From Anastatus disparis (taxonomy: Eukaryota > Arthropoda > Insecta > Hymenoptera > Eupelmidae): a DNA stretch of 64,000 nt. The stretch lies in the NCBI GenBank assembly GCA_017163975.1, contig JAFFSR010000307.1:1-64000 (forward strand), written 5' to 3'. Each line of letters begins with the position of its first letter. The first letter of the stretch is position 1. Below are positions 56,062 to 64,000 of the stretch, in pieces. The notes below the pieces were generated by a model. That model did not search any database and had not been told where the DNA came from. It saw only the letters and a program-made list of their open reading frames with translations. A program made the translations under genes and the position numbers.

Positions 56062-56440
56062 TTGAAAATGTTATCACTCTTTACTAATTCATTATATTTA
56101 AATGAAACAAAGTTTGAAATGATTGTTTTAATATTATCTAATAAGTTAGTAAGCCAAAAATTGAATAATTACTTTCTACCGAAAAATATAGACGATTTTT
56201 TAAAAAAACTAACTTTTGACACAGACTGTATAGCCCATACAACCTTAATGCAGATATAACTTTTTCAATGTAAAGTACGTCAAATTTTAAACGAAATATC
56301 AGAAAATTTTGGGTGGGGCTCAAACATTATGAATGTTTTTTATTTAATGAATATTTATTTAGAGTGCCACAATTACGAATAGCGTATTCCATAATTTAGA
56401 ATAAAGTAATAATGAATTTTCATGATTTCAAAAAGCAGTA
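56062..56440. other. AT-rich spacer
   Basis: A 67-codon AT-rich ORF at 56,056-56,259 shows no family and is probably chance. Nothing else is recognised. Confidence 0.35.
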
Positions 56441-56734
56441 CCCGTTTAAAAAAAAAACACATAGTTTTATTACATGATTTTATCATATGGTTTTATTATG
56501 TGGTTTTATCATATGGTTTTATTACATATTTTTTGGTTTCAATTTATCATATGATGAAAGTATATGATAAAATCATATAATATAACCCTACGATGAAATC
56601 GTATAGTGAAACTATATGGTGAAGACAAAATAAAACCATACACACGGAGAGAAAAAGCAGTTAAGAGCTACTCGAAAAATTTGGAATCATTACTAACTTT
56701 GTTCGACAATAATTAAAGGAATGGGAATAAATAC

Positions 56735-57165
56735 TAATCTATATTTTTGCGCCACGCGACAAAAGTAAGGTTACGATTTTACAAATGATCTGAGAAAACT
56801 AAGGACTGAGGGGATATTCAAGTATGTATCGCGACGATAGTTGTCGGCAAGAGAATAAAAAGTCTGCGCGCGCATAGAATTCGCGCAATGCATACATGTG
56901 TATCACTACTTGAATAGCCCCTCTGATTATTAAAGAGTTAGGTAGCTAGTCATAAGAAGTTAAATGAAGAGTCAAACTGAGAATTATTGTCTGTAGTTTG
57001 CCTATAGGCAGACTGCAGACAATAATTCTCAGTTTGACTCTTCATTTAACTTTTTATGACTAACTATCTAACTCTTTAATAATCTGTCCTTAATTTTCTC
57101 AGATCATTTGTAAAATCATAACCTTACTTTTATCGCGTGACGCTAAATTATAGATTTGTATTTTG
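56735..57165. mobile_element. Inner palindrome nested in the foldback
   Basis: The centre is near 57,004, where CAGACAATAATTCTCAGTTT is present in both senses. Arms run out to AATCTATA(T/A) and its complement. The left arm holds an extra insertion (56,808-56,925) that the right arm lacks. Confidence 0.85.
56808..56925. mobile_element. 115-bp miniature element in the left arm only
   Basis: Ends GGGGATATTCAAGTA and TACTTGAATAGCCCC are inverted. It is flanked by CTGA on both sides (56,805-56,809 and about 56,921-56,925). The mirror site in the right arm reads AAGGACAGATTATT without the element. The small GC-rich core (TCTGCGCGCGCATAG) has no ORF. Confidence 0.8.
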
Positions 57166-58350
57166 TAACGTTTGGCTTTTCGGGCGGTTGCCGTAGACAA
57201 CTCGTTGACGTCGGCGGCATCAGACTTTTACTTTTACCTGAGGGTTGATGCTGGAATATGGTCGGTCGGAGGTTCGAATAAGCCAAAGTTCAAACTTATA
57301 AACTAAATTGAAATTACTGAATGAAATAATAAAAATGAATTTAATAATGAAAGGTTAACTTTGATAAAAGAAATGCATTAAAATTTAACTGTGATTAATA
57401 TCAAAAGAAAAGAAATTCACTATTGCTTTTAAATAATAATTAAATTAATGAAATGACAAAATGACGGGGTGGATTTACAGGACAGGTTTAGCGGAACTGG
57501 TAAATGTGTATGAGTCGTGCAATTATATTTTTCACAATAAATGTTCCTTTGTGTTTATTGAGTTGAACTTATAACTAATACAAGGTTGAATTAATCAATC
57601 AATAATCTCGGGAAAATAGCCGGAAACGGCGGCACGCAAAAATATGAATAATCAAGGTAATACTAAGATTAAATTATATGTTTAAGCGGTCGGTATTATT
57701 TTCACTGGTAATGCGGTTTAACAAAATTATACTTATTAATAATTTCCGACCGGTATCGATTACAAACTAAAAGCTAAGAAAAAATAGACTATTTATAGGC
57801 TTCGGTATTATCGACGGCGGTTACGGTCGGAATCTACTTTACCGACGGCAGATAATACGAGCAGTGTCTCGATGACACCTGGTATAGACTGGAAGTAGGT
57901 CAGTGTCGCAGGAAAACATGATAATGCTACCTCCAAGCCTCAGGGCAGACAAGGAGAGGATGAGCTAGTCGTGGAAACTCCATCGACTATAGTTATATAG
58001 CTATAGCGGAGAAACTACCTCGACCGAAAAGGTGGAGGTAAGAGATAGGAGACTATGTATAGGAAACCCCCTTATACACAGTTACTGGGAATAGATGGAA
58101 AACTTAGTCAAGCTAAGCCCAGGTAAGAACGGTCTGCAATGTGTATAGGAAACCCCCTTATACACATTGAAACACGTAGGAGAGCTCTCAATATGTAAAG
58201 CATAACTTCTCTACATAGAGAGAGGGGAGAGAGTCCGAAGGCTGGCTCGGTGACTTACTTATATATGCTACGGAGCTCGCTATTCCCGTTGCGGGAGTAG
58301 CACCTCGTAGCGGCTGAGCATATGAACTATGTCTATCGCGATTTTTGAAT
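57165..58350. other. GC-richer insert of unknown type with repeated hairpins
   Basis: Begins TGTAACGTTTGGC, LTR-like, but no matching end is seen. The same 25-base hairpin, GTATAGG...CCTTATAC around AAACCC, occurs at 58,056-58,080 and 58,142-58,166. A larger stem at about 58,262-58,325 (ATATGCTACGGAGC...). No ORF is recognised. Confidence 0.45.
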
Positions 58351-58648
58351 CGTCGCAATTTATTCCTTGACCTTTAATTATTGCCGAACAAAGTTAGTAA
58401 TGATTCCAAATTTTTTGAGTAGCTGTTAACTGTTTCTTCTCTCCGTGAATATGGTTTTATTTTTTCTTCACCATATAGTTTCACTGTACGATTTCATCAT
58501 AGGGTTGTATTATATGATTTTATCATATACTTTCATCATATGATAAATTGAATCCAAAAAACATGTAATAAAACCATATGATAAAACCACATAATAAAAC
58601 CATATGATAAAATCATGTAATAAAACTATGTGTTTATTTTCAACCGGG

Positions 58649-59940
58649 ATGAGCTCCGGGTCTCAGATTTTAATAAAACTTTGGGATAAGTTTTAGTATG
58701 CTATCACTAAAAACTGCCACAGTCTTAGGGTCTAACGTTAACTTGTTCAAGAAATACAAGGCATCGTATAATTTTTTAATTTTCATTCATTTCGGAGTTC
58801 TGTAATGTTCAAATTCTTATATAGCATGTATTATATTTATTCAATGCGCTTTAGTTAACTACAATTTTAATATAATTAAATGAAAATAGTTTTTATATGT
58901 ATTCAATAAAATATTTGATTATATCGACCACTTTCAGAAATGAAAATTCAATAAAATTGTCAACTTACCTCGAAGTAGACAATCCAATTTCTAATAAAAT
59001 TATCCAATAATTTAATGAATGTTTTGATATTGTTAAATATAATCATTCATTGTAGTTTTGATATTTTTTTTGATATTTTTTGATAATCATTTATTGTAGT
59101 TTTGATAATTTTCCAATGAATATTTTCATGGTAAGTCATGTTTGCGTGACTTTTCAGCGTTGCGTACAAAAATTTATAAATTCCAAGCAAAGAAAATTTT
59201 TACATTGTTTTTGTTGTTACTTCTACTGTTATTGTTGCTGCTATTCGCAGCATGAAAGGTTGCTGCAAAGTTTCAGTAACAATAATTTTATTAATGAAGC
59301 CTTGTAGCAATTTTTCATGCTGTGTTGATACTACTGTACAAAAGAATTACTTAAGAACAATACCAAAAGATCAATTCTTAAAATCAAAAGTAATTAAATT
59401 AACTTAAACTAAAATTGATCTGAAATACTTATCTGATAGTTAGGTAGAAATTAAATCACTTAATTTTTTTTACTCTTTTTTTAACTTCTTTGCCTTCATA
59501 TTTTTTATGTATCTAATACTTTGAATTATAAATTTTAAAATTACAAGAGTGAGATAAAACACACTTGTACATATTTAAATATGGAACTTTTAAAAAAAAA
59601 ATTTAATTATATTCATGAAATGTCTAAAAAAGAACACAAATAAGTATATTTTCAAGTACTCTGGAAGAGCTTTCATTTGCTTTTCAAAATAATTTTTTGC
59701 AATAATTTTTTTTAAAAAAAAGCAAATATAAGCTCTTTTAGAATACTTAAAAATACATTTCTTTCAAATTTTTTTATATCATACTTAAAAAACTGTCTGA
59801 GCGAATCCATCATTAGAAAAATTAAAAAAAAATGTTTATTCTCAAGTTACTATCTTAACATGATAGTAAATTTTTAAAATAATTATATGTATCGATTTGA
59901 AAAGCTCTTGCAGAGTACTTGGATGAACATAAAAGAATGG
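58649..59940. other. AT-rich spacer
   Basis: A TTGATATTTTT/TGATAAT repeat lies near 59,030-59,110. An inverted pair, AAGAGCTTTCATTTGCTTTT and AAAAGCAAATATAAGCTCTT, is at 59,665-59,740. No gene is recognised. Confidence 0.4.
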
Positions 59941-59953
59941 GATAAGTCGAATC

Positions 59954-61219
59954 ATGCCAGGCTTAAAAGATTGCATATCCGTAAAGCAGGACAACGGCAA
60001 ACGAGAAAACGTTCAGAAAAGATTACTTCTTGGCAATTTGAACGAAATTTATTATTTATATAAAAAAGAACACGAACACGTTAAAATTGGGTTAGCGAAA
60101 TTTATACAATTGAGACCAGTACACTGTGTTTCGGCTGAAAGCAATTGTACATACAATGTATTGGCATAAGCTGCTGAGCTAGAGTGCGTAACGAAAAATA
60201 GTAAACTATCTCTTACAAATTATCATGACTGTATTTAGGCAATCGTCTGTTAAAATGCACGTGATGAGTGTTCCTATATGACTGCCTAAATTGCCCTAAT
60301 ACGCCTATATTATGAGAACATTTGTTTGAAAAAATATGAGAACATTTATGACTTTCTCAACACGCTGGGCCAAAAATTAGCAAAATTGAAGACTCATGAT
60401 TTTTTTGCTAAGAAACAATCACGGTATGTGAATAACCTAAAAGAAAATCTTCAAGAAAGGGAGTTTATTGTTTGTTTCGATTTTGCGGAAAACTATGCAT
60501 TTGTAGTACGAAATTCTATCCAATCTTTCCATTAGAATAATAATCAGGCAGCTATTTTTACAGTTGTCGTTCATTACAAAGAAAATTATAATCTCAAACA
60601 TATTAGCATTGCTGTAATTTAGGATAATCTAAACCATGATACTGCTGCAGTTTATGAATATCAAAAAATTGTCATACTTCATTTAAAATCTAATTTTACA
60701 GTTAAAAAAATTTATTATTTAACGGATGGAGCAGGTCAACATTTTGAAAATAAGAAAAATATGCAAAATCTTCCGTTTCATGAAAAAGATTTCGAAATCA
60801 CAGCGGAGTAGCACTTTTATGCCCCCGCGCACGGTAAAGGTGCATGTGATGGTATCGGTGCGAACTTAAAAAGAGGTGCAAAACGTGTTAGTCTTAAATT
60901 TTCATCCAAAAATAGAATTTTAACAGCAGAAAGACTTTATAAATGGGCTAAAAATTATTGCAAAGAAACCAAAGTTTTTTATATCAGTAAAAATGATTAT
61001 GAAAAATTGGTTTTAGAACTCAAACCGAGATTAAATAATACTAAAACTATACCAGGGACTTTACAGTACCATGCTTTTATTCCATTAAATCAAAAAACTT
61101 TAAAACTAAAAAAAACGTCTTCAAGTTCTACATATCAAATCTTTCCGAAGAAAGACATTAAAAAACAGAAAATAATGTATCTAATCACGCAACTAAGACA
61201 AAGAAAGCCACGAAGCTAA
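59954..61219 (+). pseudogene. Transposon-like protein with DGAG...HGKGxCDGxG core, TAG-interrupted
   Basis: One frame is kept from 59,954 to 61,219. The first block (to 60,169) has LGNLNEIYYLYKKEHEHVKI and KFIQLRPVHCVS, a conserved opening of a widespread invertebrate protein family that I cannot name with certainty. A decayed part with several stops follows (60,170-60,325). From 60,326 on only three TAG codons interrupt it (60,533, about 60,620 and about 60,808). Core motifs are EFIVCFDFAENYAFVV, TDGAGQHFENKKN and APAHGKGACDGIGANLKR, which look like a DDE-type nuclease core with two Asp-containing strands. The tail is Lys/Ser-rich. It is probably a DNA transposon relic. No terminal repeats were found. 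Confidence 0.6.
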
Positions 61220-61339
61220 AGAGTTTGAACACTCATTCCTCTTCAAAAGACAAAGTAACAAAAAAAAAGATTGATAAAAACCAAAAAATAACTAAATAAG
61301 AATAAATGGTTTAAAAAAAATTGTAAGGTAACAAAATGT

Positions 61340-61430
61340 TAACAGGAGGATCGAATCCAGCGGCTGTCGTCGAGCGCGAAGTCACGCGCCTTGCCACGCT
61401 GCGCGTGGTACTTGTACTCTTGGGCGTTCT
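61340..61430 (-). other. tRNA-like sequence, GC-rich
   Basis: Read on the minus strand, GTGGCAAGGCGCGTGACTTC resembles an A box, and GGATTCGATCC is close to the B-box consensus GGTTCGANTCC, at roughly tRNA spacing. The acceptor stem does not pair well. It is probably a tRNA-derived repeat head or a tRNA pseudogene. Confidence 0.4.
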
Positions 61431-61798
61431 ATTACCCACTGGAATATAATCGGACACTTTGTGCAAAATAACTTTTTTTATGTAAAAAACCTCAGCTTTT
61501 CATTAAAAATATTCACCGTGGAAGCTTTAAATCCAAACATGGAAAATATACACTGAGAGAAATCCTATAATAAATATAACTATAGATTGTATTAAAAATT
61601 ACTATATTATATAGTACGAGTGGGACATTTCTGCGTTATAATAAAAATTACTATATTACATAGTAAAATTTTTGAAAACAGATTTGCAGAAAAATTTTTT
61701 TTTTTTTTTCACCCGAAATTTGATATTGAAAATTTTTTTAATTTATTTAATTTATTAATTTAATTTTTTTTAAACAAATTACCTTTGAAAAAAAACGG

Positions 61799-61868
61799 GC
61801 CTGAAGTGGAGTTGAACCCGGGTACCTCGAGAACGAAAAGCGTGAACGTTACCGAACGCGCCATCATG
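61799..61868 (-). other. tRNA-like insert, first unit of the composite MITE
   Basis: Minus strand: ATGGCGCGTTCGGTAACG as A-box region, then TCTCGAGGTACCCGGGTTCA with a B-box-like GGGTTCAACTCC. It has the look of a tRNA gene but without a complete cloverleaf. Confidence 0.4.
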
Positions 61869-62505
61869 ACATGTTACTTATCAAATTTCGAATCGTCTAC
61901 ATATGTTACACAACTATACTTTCAATTTGGTAGAAAATTTTGAGGTTAGAAATAAATTTACAGATCATCGACTCGACATTATTATTTGAAATAGTAAAAT
62001 TTATTATATTCATAATAAAATGTATTATATGCATAATAAAATTTATTATATGCATAATAAAATTTATTTTTATAACATTAATTCCAACATAAGATATCAA
62101 ATATTTTTACTCTGTCATAACAAATTTTACTATAGCATAATTTTTACTATCTAATATAGCAATTTTTCTAATAAGATATAGTTTCATTTCTTAAACAATG
62201 TTGCCAACCTTATCAAATTTTATAGTAATATTTGTTATAAATACACTAAGAGAAATCCTATAACAAATATAACTATAGATTGTATTAAAAATTACTATAT
62301 TATATGGTACGAGTGGGACATTTCTGCGTTATAATAAAAATTACTATATTACATAGTAAAATTTATGAAAACAGATATGTAGAAAAAAAATTTTTTTTTT
62401 TTTGTACCCGAAATTTATCATTGAAATTTTTTGAATTCATTTAATATATTGATTAAAATTTTATTTATTAATTTTTTTAAAATAAATTACCTAAGAAAAA
62501 ACAGA

Positions 62506-62574
62506 CTTGATGTGGAGTCGAACCCGGGACCTCGAGACTGGAAAGCGTGATCGTTACTGACTGCGCCATTACGA
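62506..62574 (-). other. tRNA-like insert, second unit of the composite MITE
   Basis: Minus strand: ATGGCGCAGTCAGTAACG, then CTCGAGGTCCCGGGTTCGAC, with a full B box GGTTCGACTCC. It is better preserved than the copy at 61,799. Confidence 0.45.
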
Positions 62575-63157
62575 CATGTTACTTATGAAATTTCGAATCG
62601 TCTACATATGTTACACAACTATACTTTCAATTTGGTAGAAAATTTTGAGGTTAGAAATAAATTTACAAATCATCGACTCGACATTACTATTTGAAATAGT
62701 AAAATTTGCTATATTCATAATAAAATTTATTATATGCATAATGAAATTTATTATATGCATAATAAAATTTATTATTTTTATAACATTAATTCCAACATAA
62801 GATATCAAATATTTTTACTCTGTCATAACAAATTTTACTATAGCATAATTTTTACTATGTAATATAGCAATTTTTGTAATAAGATATAGTTTCATTTCTT
62901 AAACGATTGTTGTCAACCTTATCAAATTTATAGTAATATTTGTTATAAATGTAATAAAAATTGTCATAATGCAGAAATGTCCCAGCTCTCCTATAAAATA
63001 TAGTAATTTTTATTACTATCTATAACTAAAGTTATAATTTATTTTTCTCAGTGTATAATAAAAATCGTCATAATGCAGAAATGTCCCAGCTGACTTATAA
63101 AATATAGTAATTTTTATTACTATCTATCACTAAAGTTATTATTTATTTTTCTCAGTG

Positions 63158-63520
63158 TACTTTTGGTATTACTGAAATACCAAAAGTGCATGCAGCGTTC
63201 TCATAAAATATGAATACGCAGTATCTTCTAATTAAAATTACTTAAAATAACATCTTCAAATAATTTAAAAGCGTATCATTTGTCATAGTCTTTATCACTA
63301 TAATGTTTTAATTCCAACGTTATGTTTACATTGTTACATATTTTTAGATTTTCTCAAATATATTCACAACAATATTAGCCTGAAATATGTAAATATTTCA
63401 TAATTCTATTCGAAAACGGCATTCTAGAAATTGAATAATTTTTAGCGGAAAAAGAATAGAAACGATACTTTTATTATTTTTATCAATATGATTCGCCGCT
63501 TTGAAATTAGTTTTTGTGCA
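63158..63520. other. AT-rich spacer
   Basis: A short inverted pair CTTTTGGTATT/AATACCAAAAG at 63,160-63,190 abuts the composite MITE. Nothing else is recognised. Confidence 0.4.
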
Positions 63521-63909
63521 TTAAGAGGAGGTCACGTATCTTCGTCCTTTTCTAATCGAAGAATTAATTCTTAGCAAAAACTAATAACTTCAGCAAAAAA
63601 TGAAAAGAAAGCCACATCTTGTATCAAGAAAAGCAAAATTTTCTTTGATAAGAAAGAATTAATTCTATTGCTTCGTTTTCAAGAAAAGCTTGAAAAACCA
63701 AATTGTTTACCCTAGCCTCTATGTTTAAAGTTTTTCAAGCTTTTCTCGAAAACGAATCAATAAAATCAATTCTTTTTCATAAATATCAATATAGCTTTTT
63801 TGATACGAGATGCGCCTTTTTTTTATTATATGCTAAAATTATTAGTTTCTGTTTAAAAATCAATTCTTTGATTAAGAAAGGACAAATGTAGTACTCGATC
63901 TGTTTTTGA
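63521..63909. mobile_element. TTAA-flanked MITE, copy D, diverged right end
   Basis: TTAAGAGGAGGTCACGTATC at 63,521 and the internal GAAAAGCTTGAAAAACC/CTTTTCTCGAAAAC arms match the other copies. The right end (GGACAAATGTAGTACTCGAT...) has drifted, and the final TTAA is lost or altered near 63,909. Confidence 0.8.
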
Positions 63910-64000
63910 GGTATCAGGCCTGAGTTAAAGTCTGCGAAAAATATGATTTTTTCTGCGAGTAACTGCACGAGTACAGTATTATAATATCAATTATTTCGAG

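Larger units (their letters stand above)
56441..58648. mobile_element. Nested foldback element with CATATGGTTTTAT-type subrepeats (2,208 bp)
   Basis: The outer arms (about 56,441-56,737 and 58,352-58,648) mirror each other. They start CCCGTTTAAAAAAAAAACAC, end TTTATTTTCAACCGGG, contain several copies of ATATGGTTTTATCAT and share GGAATCATTACTAACTTTGT inverted. Inside are a separate palindrome (56,735-57,165) and about 1.2 kb of single-copy GC-richer DNA (57,165-58,350). No transposase is encoded. Confidence 0.85.
61551..63157. mobile_element. Composite TA-flanked MITE: two direct 690-bp units and two inverted ends
   Basis: CACTGAGAGAAATCCTATAA at 61,551 and CACTAAGAGAAATCCTATAA at 62,244 start two direct units of about 693 bases that are clearly alike. 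Inverted ends finish at 63,053 and 63,157, each ...TTATTTTTCTCAGTG, forming a 104-base tandem pair. All outer ends adjoin TA. Each unit holds a tRNA-like sequence (61,799-61,868 and 62,506-62,574, minus strand) and an A/T-rich block of ATTATATGCATAATAAAATT repeats. Confidence 0.8.

Noticed and set aside
59080..59307. 75-codon Cys/Tyr-rich ORF
   Set aside because: Low-complexity T-rich sequence, no splice or promoter context and no recognisable family.
61340..61430. Functional tRNA gene
   Set aside because: A- and B-box-like stretches are present, but the acceptor stem does not pair and no clear anticodon arm can be drawn.

Overview
This is an arthropod, most likely insect, nuclear window. 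It is strongly AT-rich, and it holds spliced genes with GT..AG introns and AATAAA signals, Ty3/gypsy, Penelope, Helitron and Maverick/Polinton elements, and many miniature inverted-repeat elements. The only clear host coding sequence is one exon of the glutamate receptor subunit NMDAR1 (11,610-11,844, minus strand). Nearly everything else is mobile DNA of different ages, often nested. The gene content would suit a hymenopteran, but the sequence does not prove that.

Layout. 1-9,402: a decayed env-bearing Ty3/gypsy (errantivirus-like) element in gag, pol, env order, with an extra 3' ORF carrying an RNA recognition motif. A TA-flanked miniature element sits inside it at 3,845-4,309. 9,403-13,250: host-like non-coding DNA with the NMDAR1 exon, a TTAA-flanked MITE and a possible LTR. 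13,654-17,300 (minus): a Penelope-like GIY-YIG fragment, then a second gypsy element whose Gag carries a long run of CCHC zinc knuckles. 17,300-23,830: AT-rich DNA with two more MITEs. 23,830-26,558 (minus): a decayed Helitron Rep/helicase. 26,877-31,031: a TA-flanked MITE, a long foldback, a separate Helitron helicase tail, a probable Helitron 5' end and a 332-bp satellite.

31,700-55,602: two inverted arrays of hairpin-rich repeats enclosing a full-length Maverick/Polinton (34,217-53,193; 18,977 bp). Its 67-bp terminal inverted repeats begin AG and end CT, and near-identical 6-bp flanks TAAAGA/TAAAGT look like the target duplication. It encodes protein-primed DNA polymerase B, a retroviral-type integrase with a chromodomain-like tail, a packaging ATPase, a PLA2-like protein joined to an adenovirus-type cysteine protease, a double-jelly-roll major capsid protein, and several conserved small proteins of unknown role. 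The polymerase, integrase, capsid and ATPase frames carry stops or frameshifts, so this copy is dead. Even so, two spliced genes near its left end read as intact (a Ser-rich protein with a triplicated 48-nt exon, and a protein with an HGIAWN motif), and a paralogue of the second lies at the right end.

55,671-63,909: nested foldback elements, one of which preserves an empty insertion site in its opposite arm; a transposon-like ORF interrupted mainly by TAG codons; a composite MITE with tRNA-like inserts; and a fourth TTAA MITE copy. The polymerase, integrase, ATPase, protease and capsid would together replicate, insert, package and mature a virus-like Polinton particle. The other elements are independent insertions.
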